Shown: positions 1 through 6,043 of the stretch, one piece after another
How the letters are laid out: every line of letters begins with the position of its first letter
Position numbering within the stretch: position 1 is the first letter of the stretch
Source: an uncultured Kouleothrix sp.
GTDB taxonomy: Bacteria > Chloroflexota > Chloroflexia > Chloroflexales > Roseiflexaceae
Assembly (NCBI GenBank): GCA_937858455.1
Contig: CALLYN010000506.1
Coordinates: 1-6,043, forward strand
Reading direction: 5' to 3'
DNA: 6,043 bases
The notes under the pieces: model-generated
The model's database searches: none
Seen by the model: the letters and a program-made list of their open reading frames with translations, nothing else
Told to the model about the DNA's origin: nothing
Position numbers and translations under genes: made by a program

Positions 1-170
1 GGTGTGCGCGCGGCCCAGCGCGCGGCCACAAAGCCGCCGAGCATGCCCCAGATCGGCAGCAGCGCGATCGGCATGCGGCTCAGCGCCGCGAGCTGCGCCA
101 GCGCGAATGTGCCGGCGTCGAGCGCCAGCCCAGCCGCAAGCGCCACAAGTATCGCAGGGATACGCACCAT
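1..170 (-). CDS. Membrane protein of unknown function, N-terminal part (runs off the window)
   Basis: The reading frame starts at an ATG at 168-170 and stays open for 56 codons to the window edge, so the C-terminal part is missing. The visible protein begins MVRIPAILVALAAGLALDAG and has two hydrophobic stretches, about residues 4-26 and 35-52, separated by a short loop with an Arg. It ends in a basic patch (AARWAART), as expected for an integral inner-membrane protein. A GTG four codons upstream, in frame, is an alternative start. The purine run GGGGCGGG just before the ATG is only a fair ribosome site. The start lies 49 bases after the MoxR stop on the same strand, so it is probably in the same operon. 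MoxR operons often continue with membrane-bound DUF58, VWA or transglutaminase proteins, but too little is visible to choose a family. The gene looks real because the hydrophobic pattern is coherent in this frame. Confidence 0.6.
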   Translation of the reverse strand, partial: MVRIPAILVALAAGLALDAGTFALAQLAALSRMPIALLPIWGMLGGFVAARWAART

Positions 171-219
171 AGCCCGCCCCACGGAATTGCCGGCTGCGTC
201 TCGCAGGCCGCGATTCAAG

Positions 220-1218
<999 letters not shown>

Positions 1219-1235
1219 GCGGTAAGCTCCTTTGC

Positions 1236-1430
1236 TCAGGCGCGCGGTAGCGCCAGCAGCATCAACACTGCGCCGATCGCGGCGACCAGAAACGCCAGCC
1301 AGGATGCGGCGGTGATGGCGAAGGTGATGGTCAGCGCCCTGGATGGCATGCGCGTGTGGCGCGCGCCATAGATCGTGAACAGGCTGCCGGTGAGAACGAG
1401 GGCAGCCAGAATACCAACGATTGTAAACAT
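1236..1430 (-). CDS. Small two-helix membrane protein, 64 residues, function unknown
   Basis: I do not recognise the family. The protein starts MFTIVGILAALVLTGSLFTI and has two hydrophobic segments, about residues 2-22 and 32-61. A short polar basic loop (GARHTRMPSR) joins them, so it should be a small hairpin-like inner-membrane protein. The frame could open 33 codons earlier, at 1529. I prefer the ATG at 1428-1430 because an AAGGA ribosome site (1441-1445) precedes it, and because the extra N-terminal residues are Cys/Arg-rich and look like noncoding sequence. The spacing of 10 bases is slightly long. It ends 17 bases before the MoxR start on the same strand, so the two are almost certainly co-transcribed and possibly translationally linked. 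A role beside MoxR, such as membrane anchoring, is inference only. There is no enzyme motif. Confidence 0.65.
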   Translation of the reverse strand: MFTIVGILAALVLTGSLFTIYGARHTRMPSRALTITFAITAASWLAFLVAAIGAVLMLLALPRA

Positions 1431-1440
1431 TGCCGTGTCA

Positions 1441-1445
1441 TCCTT
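1441..1445 (-). promoter_or_regulatory. Ribosome binding site that fixes the small-protein start
   Basis: AAGGA lies on the minus strand 10 bases before the ATG at 1428-1430. It supports a 64-residue product rather than the 97-residue one that would start at 1529, which lacks a comparable site. Confidence 0.5.
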
Positions 1446-1448
1446 GCG

Positions 1449-1468
1449 GCGGCACTGCCTGGTGCCGC
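1449..1468 (-). other. Hairpin just upstream of the small-protein ribosome site
   Basis: GCGGCAC and GTGCCGC form a perfect 7-bp GC-rich stem around a 6-base loop. The hairpin ends only 3 bases before the AAGGA site. No T-run follows on either strand, so it is not an ordinary intrinsic terminator. It could stabilise or process the mRNA, or affect access to the ribosome site. In DNA this GC-rich it could also be chance. Confidence 0.35.
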
Positions 1469-1636
1469 GCGCCTTGTGCGTCTCGATCAAGCGGGTTGGG
1501 CATGGACGACACTGTCCGGCGAGTGGCATTATCGAGCGCCTGCTCTAGGCTTGGAGCTGCCGTTGCTGATGTTGAGCGGCAGGCATACAGGCGAAGCGCC
1601 GCCGAACCTGGGCGTCAAAACCACTGCGGCGGGCTG

Positions 1637-3319
1637 CTAGCGCTTTGGCTCAAGGTTCGAGAAGTAGTCGCGTACGTAGTCTTTCAGGTGTGGCGGGATG
1701 GCGCTCTGGTCGAGCGCTTCGCCGGCGGCGCGCTGGTACTGCGGCAGGTTTTGCTGGTAGGGAACCTGCGCTGGGCCGGCCACGCCGGGTAGGTTGGTCT
1801 GGCCTTGCTGCACCTGCGTCTCGCCGCCCTGGCCCTGCTGGCCCTGGATCTGCTCGGGGCGCGGCTGGCCGTTGGCTGGGTTGTAGGGCTGGTAGACGCT
1901 GTCTTCGTGGCCGGTGCCGGCCTCTTTGCCGCCACCACCGTTCTGCCCGGTGTTCTGCCCCGTCTGGCCGCCCTGGCCGTTGCCGTTGGCGTTGTTGCGC
2001 GGGCCAGCGCCCTGGCCATTGCCGTTGCCCTGGCCGTTTTGCCCCTGCTGGCCTTGCTGGCCTTGCTGGCCCTGCTGGCCGTTTTGCCCCTGCTGGCCTT
2101 GCTGGCCTTGCTGGTTTTGCTGGTTTTGTTGGCCCTGCTGTGCCTGCTGGTTCTGCTGGTTCTGCTGGCCCTGCTGGTTTTGCTGGCCGGCCTGCGCCAC
2201 TGCCTGGCGGCTCTGCTGGAGCTGGCCGAGCGCCTGCTGAAGCGCCTGCTGCTGGGCCTGCTGCTGCTGCGACTGCTGGGCGTTCTGGGCGGCCTGCTGC
2301 AGCGCCTGCTGGGCCTGCTGGGCGTTGCCCTGCTGCAGCGCCTGCGCCGCCTGGCTGAGGTTCTGGGCGAGCTGCGGGTCGTTCTGGCCGATCTGCCCGG
2401 CCTGCTGGCTCAAGCTCTGGGCCAGCTGCTGGCGCTGCTCGGGCGTCATCTTGTCGATCTGCTGGGACAGCTGGCTGAGCTGGCTGGCCGTCTGCGCGGC
2501 GCTTGGGCGCTGCGACGGCTGCTGGCCCGAGAGGCTCTGCAGGTTGCGCGAAAGGTTCTCGAGCGCGGCGCGGTGCGCGTCGGCGCTCGGGTCGATGCGC
2601 TGCTGCAGCTGATTCTCGAACGACGACAGGTCGGCCAGCGCCTGCTCGCGGCTGCCGCTATTTTCGCGCAGCTTGCGCTCGAGCTCGGCGAGCTGCTGGT
2701 CGAGCTGGGCGCGCTGCTCGGGCGTCAGCTCCTGGTTCTGGGCCACCTGCTGCCGCAGCTGCTGGGCCTCGGCGGCCACCTGAGCCACGGCCTGCTGCAC
2801 GGCAGCGCGCTGGCGCAGCGCCTCGGCCTGCGGGTTAGGCAGCAGCCACAGCCCAGCGGCCAGCGCAAGCGCCACAGGCGCCAGCAGCAGCGGGCGGCGT
2901 GCCACGCGCAGCCGGAGCATGCTCGGGCGCAGCGTGTCGGCGTAGGCGCGCGCGTCGCGCTGCTGGTCTTCGTCGAGCGGGTGGCTTTCGGCGCGGGCAT
3001 TCAGCTCGATCGCGGTTGCCAGGCGCTCGTGCAGGCCAAGCTCGGCGTCGACGCGGCGGGCCACCTGGTCGGCCGGCAGGCGGCGCAGCAGCCCGTAGCC
3101 GAGGATCGCGAGCAGCCACAGCCCGGCCGGCGCGAGCGACCAGATCAGCAGGTTCGGGATGGGGGCGAGGCGGCCGAGCAGCTGCATCAGCGCGAAGCCG
3201 CCGGGCGCGACCCACAGCGTGCGGCTGGCGAGCAGCAGCCAATCGCGCAGCTGCAGGCGCCGCCCGAGCGGGCGCAGCCGCCGCCGAATATAGGTGCCGG
3301 TTGTGAGTGCCTGAGCCAT
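1637..3319 (-). CDS. Membrane protein with long Gln/Gly/Asn-rich tail (DUF4175-like, MoxR-associated)
   Basis: This 560-residue protein has a basic N-terminus, then hydrophobic segments at about residues 27-48, 54-76 and 143-160. Between the second and third lies a conserved-looking soluble stretch (ADQVARRVDAELGLHERLAT, from residue 83). Residues 163-350 are Gln/Ala/Leu-rich and likely helical or coiled coil, including two TPEQR-type repeats near 199 and 292. Residues 350-460 are low-complexity QQGQQ/QNGQ/GNGNG sequence. A short ordered C-terminus ends in a motif like AIPPHLKDYVRDYF (540-553), which resembles the terminal motif of Gln-rich DUF4175-type membrane proteins found beside moxR. 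The assignment is from that architecture, not from a search. The start ATG at 3317-3319 has a weak GGAAA site 8 bases upstream. Most of the mass should face one side of the membrane; which side is not clear. It may be a MoxR client or scaffold (inference). The gap of 206 bases to the next gene holds a hairpin but no convincing promoter. Confidence 0.85.
   Translation of the reverse strand: MAQALTTGTYIRRRLRPLGRRLQLRDWLLLASRTLWVAPGGFALMQLLGRLAPIPNLLIWSLAPAGLWLLAILGYGLLRRLPADQVARRVDAELGLHERLATAIELNARAESHPLDEDQQRDARAYADTLRPSMLRLRVARRPLLLAPVALALAAGLWLLPNPQAEALRQRAAVQQAVAQVAAEAQQLRQQVAQNQELTPEQRAQLDQQLAELERKLRENSGSREQALADLSSFENQLQQRIDPSADAHRAALENLSRNLQSLSGQQPSQRPSAAQTASQLSQLSQQIDKMTPEQRQQLAQSLSQQAGQIGQNDPQLAQNLSQAAQALQQGNAQQAQQALQQAAQNAQQSQQQQAQQQALQQALGQLQQSRQAVAQAGQQNQQGQQNQQNQQAQQGQQNQQNQQGQQGQQGQNGQQGQQGQQGQQGQNGQGNGNGQGAGPRNNANGNGQGGQTGQNTGQNGGGGKEAGTGHEDSVYQPYNPANGQPRPEQIQGQQGQGGETQVQQGQTNLPGVAGPAQVPYQQNLPQYQRAAGEALDQSAIPPHLKDYVRDYFSNLEPKR
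2030..2114 (-). repeat. Tandem direct repeat, two 40-bp copies with 45-bp period
   Basis: The 40 bases at 2030-2069 recur without mismatch at 2075-2114. The repeat sits inside the Q-rich gene and encodes a 15-residue period in which GQQGQQGQ is followed by NGQ. Finer 9-base units (CTGGCCTTG on the plus strand) surround it from about 2027 to 2185. Such repeats change length easily by slippage, so copy number may vary between strains or be misassembled. All units are multiples of three, so changes keep the frame. Confidence 0.85.
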
Positions 3320-3379
3320 AGTCGCTGTTTCCGGCTCGCACGCGGCGAGGGCGCGCGAGCCGAGAGCCGATAGTGCGGA

Positions 3380-3395
3380 TCCTGCCGTGGCAGGA
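3380..3395. repeat. Small inverted repeat in the leader of the Q-rich gene
   Basis: TCCTGC and GCAGGA form a 6-bp stem with a 4-base loop. A further GAT/ATC pair can extend it across one bulged A. It lies 61 bases before the start of the Q-rich membrane protein gene. No T-run follows, so it is not a terminator; an operator or RNA hairpin is possible but unproven. Confidence 0.3.
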
Positions 3396-3472
3396 ATCGC
3401 GCCGATTACGCCGCCGTTCTACCAAGAAGACGCCCGCGCACGGCCAAAAGTTCCGCGGCGTAGGCTGGCCTC

Positions 3473-3481
3473 ACTGTAGCA
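3473..3481 (-). promoter_or_regulatory. Possible extended -10 promoter for the Q-rich gene
   Basis: TGCTACAGT on the minus strand matches the extended -10 form (TGn plus a 4/6 match to TATAAT). There is no good -35 at 17 bases. It lies in the 204-base gap after the zinc-ribbon gene and would give a leader of about 145 bases. Read-through from the zinc-ribbon gene is the alternative. Confidence 0.25.
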
Positions 3482-3523
3482 CGGATCGGGCCAGCGCGGA
3501 ATAGCGCAGGGCTGATAGTGGGC

Positions 3524-3946
3524 TTATTCCTCGGTGCGGCGCCAGAAATGCCGCTCGCTGATCTGCTTCTTGCCGTCGGCGCTTTCCCACACCTCGATCA
3601 CGCGCTGGCTGACGATCGTGACGACGCTGCTGACCGGGTTTTTGGCAGCTTCGGCGGGCCGGGCATCGGCGGGGCGCGCCAGCGCGGTGGTAGCAGGCGA
3701 TGGGCCTGTCTCGATCCGCCGGCGCAGCCAGGCGATGCCTGCCTCGGCGGCCAGCGCCGCGACGCTTAGCGCCATGGTTTTGCCAAACTGCTGCCACGTG
3801 ACCGGAAGCTGGCGGCCGGCCAGCACCATAGGCGCGGCGTCGCGGCGCGCGGGCAGCTGCCGCTCGAGCGGGGCGCCGCACTTGCCACAGTAGTGGTCGT
3901 TCAGTGGGTTGCCGTGCTGGCACGCTGGGCAGATTCGCTCGACCAT
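3524..3946 (-). CDS. Zinc-ribbon domain protein, 140 residues, function unknown
   Basis: The N-terminus carries a compact zinc ribbon: CPAC at residues 6-9 and CGKC at 20-23 give four Cys ligands, with the usual GNPLNDHYC spacer. A basic linker follows, then a hydrophobic or amphipathic stretch at about 56-74 (KTMALSVAALAAEAGIAWL) that may touch the membrane. An Ala/Pro-rich linker comes next (79-103). The C-terminal segment of about 35 residues (VVTIVSQRVIEVWESADGKK onward) looks like beta strands. The frame stays open far upstream, antisense to the hydrolase gene. I chose the ATG at 3944-3946 because AAGGAG (3952-3957) sits 5 bases before it and the zinc ribbon begins at residue 6. A promoter lies about 50 bases upstream. 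It is the first minus-strand gene, with the Q-rich membrane protein 204 bases downstream. I do not recognise the C-terminal part. Such ribbons often mediate protein contacts rather than catalysis. Confidence 0.8.
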   Translation of the reverse strand: MVERICPACQHGNPLNDHYCGKCGAPLERQLPARRDAAPMVLAGRQLPVTWQQFGKTMALSVAALAAEAGIAWLRRRIETGPSPATTALARPADARPAEAAKNPVSSVVTIVSQRVIEVWESADGKKQISERHFWRRTEE

Positions 3947-3951
3947 GATTT

Positions 3952-3957
3952 CTCCTT
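3952..3957 (-). promoter_or_regulatory. Ribosome binding site of the zinc-ribbon gene
   Basis: AAGGAG lies 5 bases before the ATG at 3944-3946. It settles the start against the much longer upstream open frame. Confidence 0.8.
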
Positions 3958-3999
3958 CGATGCTGTGTTTGGATGTACGAGCAGGTTGTGATCGAGCAA

Positions 4000-4008
4000 A
4001 GTATAGCA
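4000..4008 (-). promoter_or_regulatory. Extended -10 promoter of the zinc-ribbon gene
   Basis: TGCTATACT on the minus strand combines the TGn element with TATACT, a 5/6 match to TATAAT. The DNA around it is AT-rich compared with its surroundings. No good -35 is present, as is usual for extended -10 promoters. Transcription would start near 3992, giving a leader of about 46 bases. Confidence 0.5.
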
Positions 4009-4108
4009 TATCTTGCGCCCGCGCAGGCTCGCGGCGGATCGCGCGGCAGAGAGGAGAAGGGCGGCGAGGGCCGACGTTCCGCGAGCCCCGCGCCGGCTGC
4101 AGCGTATG

Positions 4109-4137
4109 TTGTTGCACGAGCGCGGCGGTAGTATAAT
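4109..4137 (+). promoter_or_regulatory. Promoter of the hydrolase gene, perfect TATAAT
   Basis: A perfect TATAAT is at 4132-4137. The hexamer TTGTTG at 4109-4114 gives a 17-base spacer but matches the -35 consensus only in TTG. Transcription would start near 4144, about 67 bases before the hydrolase ATG. It is divergent from the zinc-ribbon promoter, with the two -10 elements about 125 bases apart. Confidence 0.6.
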
Positions 4138-4155
4138 GCGGCCACCCGAGAGGCT

Positions 4156-4173
4156 GCCTGCGGCCGGGCAGGC
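4156..4173 (+). other. Short hairpin in the hydrolase mRNA leader
   Basis: GCCTGC and GCAGGC form a 6-bp stem with a GGCCGG loop in the predicted leader, about 25 bases before the ribosome site. No T-run follows. It may be chance in GC-rich sequence. Confidence 0.25.
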
Positions 4174-4198
4174 GCACACATTTCCCGCCAGTATCACC

Positions 4199-4205
4199 AA
4201 AGGAG
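4199..4205 (+). promoter_or_regulatory. Ribosome binding site of the hydrolase gene
   Basis: AAAGGAG lies 5 bases before the ATG at 4211-4213. It fixes the start, although the frame is open further upstream to 4013, across the promoter. Confidence 0.8.
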
Positions 4206-4210
4206 CCGCC

Positions 4211-5893
4211 ATGTCGCACAGGCGTACGGTACTGGCCGCAGCTGGGCTGGCGCTGGCCAGCCCCGGCGTGCGCCGCTGGCTGTGGGCGCGGCTGCTTGGC
4301 CTGCCGCCGGCACGCTACGGCGTGCGCGCCAGCCGCGATATCGCCGTGCCGATGCCCGACGGCGCGCGGCTCATGACCGACCACTACGCGCCGAGCGCGC
4401 CGGGCGCGTTTCCCACGATTTTGATCCGCACCCCCTACGGCAAATGGACCGAGGCCGGGCTGTTTGGCCTGGTCTGGGGAGCGTTTAGCCGGCTTCTGGC
4501 AGCGCGCGGCTACCACGTGGTGATACAGCTGACGCGCGGGCGCTACACCTCGGGTGGAACATTCGACCCGCTGGCCGACGAAGCCGCCGATGGCATGGCG
4601 ACGCTGGAGTGGCTCAAGGCCCAGCCCTGGTTCAACGGCAGCCTCGGCACCTGGGGCGCGAGCTACCTGGGCTACGTGCAGTGGGCGATCGCCGCCGACG
4701 CGCAGCCGCTGCTCAAGGCGATGGTGCCGATCGTCACCGGCGCGCAGCTCGGCTCGCTCACACACCCCGACGGCGCGTTCGGGCTCGATACGCTGCTGGC
4801 CTGGACGGCGATCACCGAGCTACAGGGCGGCGACACGCGGCGCTCGCCCTCGTGGCGCGAGTCGATCGCTGGCCCGGACGCGGCGCAGCGGCTGGTCGAG
4901 CAGGCGTTTCAGCACCTGCCTCTCGCCGAGGCCGACCAGCGCGCGCTCGGCAGGACGGTTACGTTTTACCAGGATTGGCTGCAGCACACCGACCTGCGCG
5001 GGCCGTACTGGCAGCAGCGCGACCACACCGCGCACGTGGCCGATGTGGCCGCGCCGGCGCATTTCATCTCGGGTTGGTACGACCTGATCCAGCGCGAGCT
5101 GCTGGCCGACTACGAGGCGCTGCGCCGGGCCGGGCGCGCGCCCTACCTGACGATCGGCCCGTGGGCGCATACCAGCCCACAGCTGGTGCTCGCGAGCCTG
5201 CGCGAAGGGCTGCGCTGGTTCGACTGGCACATGAAAGGCGCGGCGCCGCCGGCGCGCCGGCCGGTGCGCTTGTTTTTCATCGGCGCAAACGTGTGGCGCG
5301 AGTTCGGCAGCTGGCCGCCGCCAGCGCGCACCACAGCCTGGTTTCTGCAGGGCGAGGCCGGGCTTGCTCCCACGCAGCCCGGCATCGCCGCGCCCGACCA
5401 CTACCGCTACGACCCGGCCGACCTGCCGCGCCTCCTCGACCCGCTCGCCGACGGCACGGCCGACTACGCCAAGGGCAACCGCTTCCTCGACGGCACGGTC
5501 TGGCGCGAGATGCCCTGGACGCGCCTGCTCGGCAACATCGCCCTCTCGCTGATCACACGCGTCACCTCGGGCTACTGGCACCTCTTCGACTCGCAGTGCG
5601 GCTACACCGCCGCCTCGCGCCCCGCCCTCGAAGCCATCGTCGCCGACGATCTCTTCCCCCGCTACGGCTACCCGAACGACCTGCTGGCGCGCCTCGGGGC
5701 CGCCTCGCTGCGCGTGGTGGACGTGCCGGTACGGCCGATCTACGGGCCGGCGTGGCGCTCGGGGATCTCGCTCGCCACCGTCGTGTACCCGATCTCGTTC
5801 GTGCTGGTGCGATCGATGGTGCGACGGCTCGCGCGGAAGCACCTGCGGCTCGCTCTCCCGGCGAAGCGGCCGGCGCCCGAGGAGCTGGTCTAG
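4211..5893 (+). CDS. Chimeric ORF: CocE/NonD-type serine hydrolase joined to a GT2 glycosyltransferase C-terminus
   Basis: Residues 1 to about 400 match the CocE/NonD (peptidase S15-like) alpha/beta hydrolases, which cleave acyl or peptide-like esters. RTPYGK (73-78) has the likely oxyanion Tyr76, GASYLG (149-154) the nucleophile Ser151, GWYD (288-291) Asp291, and GPWAH (316-320) His320. The cap domain is roughly 190-280. The beta-sandwich PepX_C domain starts near 350 with VRLFFIGANVWREFGSW but stops after YRYDPADL (398-405), where a normal member would continue for some 150 residues. From about 401 on the protein is the end of a family 2 glycosyltransferase (next entry). The total of 560 residues equals a normal CocE length only by coincidence. 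The N-terminus (SHRRTVLAAAGLALA) could be a weak Tat-like or anchor signal, but it is followed quickly by more Arg. With the sandwich lost, the hydrolase may not fold or work. The start is supported by AAAGGAG and a TATAAT promoter. Confidence 0.85.
   Translation: MSHRRTVLAAAGLALASPGVRRWLWARLLGLPPARYGVRASRDIAVPMPDGARLMTDHYAPSAPGAFPTILIRTPYGKWTEAGLFGLVWGAFSRLLAARGYHVVIQLTRGRYTSGGTFDPLADEAADGMATLEWLKAQPWFNGSLGTWGASYLGYVQWAIAADAQPLLKAMVPIVTGAQLGSLTHPDGAFGLDTLLAWTAITELQGGDTRRSPSWRESIAGPDAAQRLVEQAFQHLPLAEADQRALGRTVTFYQDWLQHTDLRGPYWQQRDHTAHVADVAAPAHFISGWYDLIQRELLADYEALRRAGRAPYLTIGPWAHTSPQLVLASLREGLRWFDWHMKGAAPPARRPVRLFFIGANVWREFGSWPPPARTTAWFLQGEAGLAPTQPGIAAPDHYRYDPADLPRLLDPLADGTADYAKGNRFLDGTVWREMPWTRLLGNIALSLITRVTSGYWHLFDSQCGYTAASRPALEAIVADDLFPRYGYPNDLLARLGAASLRVVDVPVRPIYGPAWRSGISLATVVYPISFVLVRSMVRRLARKHLRLALPAKRPAPEELV
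5411..5893 (+). pseudogene. C-terminal fragment of a family 2 (DPM-like) glycosyltransferase, fused in frame to the hydrolase
   Basis: The roughly 160 residues after the junction read like the end of a membrane-associated GT2 enzyme that transfers sugars to a lipid carrier. DPADLPRLLDPL (401-412) is the part that normally follows the DGDGQ-type region. Then come DYAKGNRF (418-425), SGYWHLFDSQCGYTAASR (453-470), YPNDLLARL (487-495) and VVDVPVRPIYG (502-511). Hydrophobic stretches lie at about 441-456 and 519-536, with a basic end. The N-terminal nucleotide-sugar domain with its DxD motif is absent, so this piece cannot act as a transferase by itself. Codon use differs from the hydrolase part and resembles the glycosyltransferase gene that follows. 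This suggests that the piece and the downstream gene came together from a glycan synthesis locus. Family assignment is from recalled motifs. Confidence 0.75.
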
Positions 5894-5904
5894 CCGGATC
5901 GTCG

Positions 5905-6043
5905 ATGGGCCGATCGATGGATCTGGGCGGCCGGCGCATCGGCGTCGTCACCACGTCGTACCCGCGCGAGGCGGGCGATCCGGCCGGGGCGTTCGTGCGG
6001 GGGTTCACGCGCTTTCTCGTCGAGGCGGGGGCGCGGGCGGAGG
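5905..6043 (+). CDS. GT-B (family 4-like) glycosyltransferase, N-terminal part (runs off the window)
   Basis: The frame is open for 46 codons to the window edge. The protein reads RRIGVVTTSYPREAGDPAGA at residues 10-29 and then FVRGFTRFLVEAGA. That is the typical first strand, loop and helix of GT4-like glycosyltransferases, which carry a TTSYPR..GDPAG.FV pattern. Two in-frame ATGs are possible, at 5905 and 5917. Neither has a strong ribosome site (only GGAT upstream), and the second gives a start closer to the first beta strand. It begins 11 bases after the stop of the chimeric gene on the same strand, so it was probably in one operon with the glycosyltransferase whose tail is kept. Ser codons are TCG and GC content is high, as in that tail. 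Donor and acceptor cannot be told from this piece. Confidence 0.75.
   Translation, partial: MGRSMDLGGRRIGVVTTSYPREAGDPAGAFVRGFTRFLVEAGARAE

Noticed and set aside
1528..1533. GATAAT on the minus strand as a promoter for the small protein and MoxR
   Set aside because: No -35 is found at 16-18 bases and there is no TGn extension. One hexamer alone is weak evidence.
2027..2185. Possible CRISPR-like or minisatellite array
   Set aside because: The units are 9 to 45 bases, contiguous and coding in frame. There are no unique spacers.
1805..3373. Leu-rich plus-strand open frame (522 codons) resembling a membrane protein
   Set aside because: It is the reverse complement of the Gln-rich gene: CAG codons read as CTG, which gives an artificial run of Leu. 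The minus frame has ordered ends and a family-like architecture.
3380..3395. Inverted repeat as an intrinsic terminator after the zinc-ribbon gene
   Set aside because: The stem is short and no T-run follows on either strand.
4013..4210. Upstream extension of the hydrolase frame by 66 codons
   Set aside because: It would cover the TATAAT promoter. The extra residues are Arg/Ala-rich, and a strong ribosome site marks the ATG at 4211.
4211..4270. Tat signal peptide on the hydrolase
   Set aside because: HRRTVLA only loosely fits the twin-Arg motif. The hydrophobic core is short and is followed by more Arg, with no clear cleavage site.
3947..4765. Upstream extension of the zinc-ribbon frame to about 413 codons
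   Set aside because: The extension is antisense to the hydrolase and crosses both promoters. AAGGAG and the start of the zinc ribbon fix the ATG at 3944-3946.

Overview
The window is GC-rich DNA from a bacterium. Codon choice, the E. coli-like promoters and the gene families would fit a filamentous member of the Chloroflexota (Roseiflexus/Kouleothrix type). That placement is an impression from protein style, not something the sequence proves. There is no tRNA, rRNA, CRISPR array, insertion sequence or phage gene.

Left two thirds (1-3946, minus strand). In reading order this holds a 140-residue zinc-ribbon protein, a 560-residue membrane protein with a very long Gln/Gly/Asn-rich tail, a 64-residue protein with two membrane segments, a MoxR-type AAA+ ATPase, and the first 56 codons of another membrane protein that runs off the window. 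The last three are tightly packed (17 and 49 bases apart) and probably co-transcribed. Gaps of about 205 bases separate the first three genes. MoxR ATPases usually act as chaperone or assembly factors for partner proteins, and the Q-rich membrane protein belongs to a type often found beside moxR. The usual VWA or DUF58 partner is not in view and may lie beyond position 1.

Middle (3947-4210). This is a divergent intergenic region. An extended -10 promoter faces left toward the zinc-ribbon gene. A promoter with a perfect TATAAT faces right toward the hydrolase gene.

Right third (4211-6043, plus strand). A gene with a strong start begins as a CocE/NonD-type serine hydrolase with a complete visible catalytic triad. 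Near residue 401, inside the beta-sandwich domain, it changes in frame into the C-terminal part of a family 2 glycosyltransferase. A second glycosyltransferase (GT-B/family 4 type) starts 11 bases after its stop. Codon use changes at the same place: Leu moves from CTG to CTC, Ser becomes all TCG, and Phe becomes all TTC. The simplest reading is that two unrelated loci are joined at about 5411-5428, where both families encode a DPADLP-like stretch. This may be a real deletion or recombination, or an assembly chimera. It is the most notable feature here. I do not see a convincing new multi-gene system.
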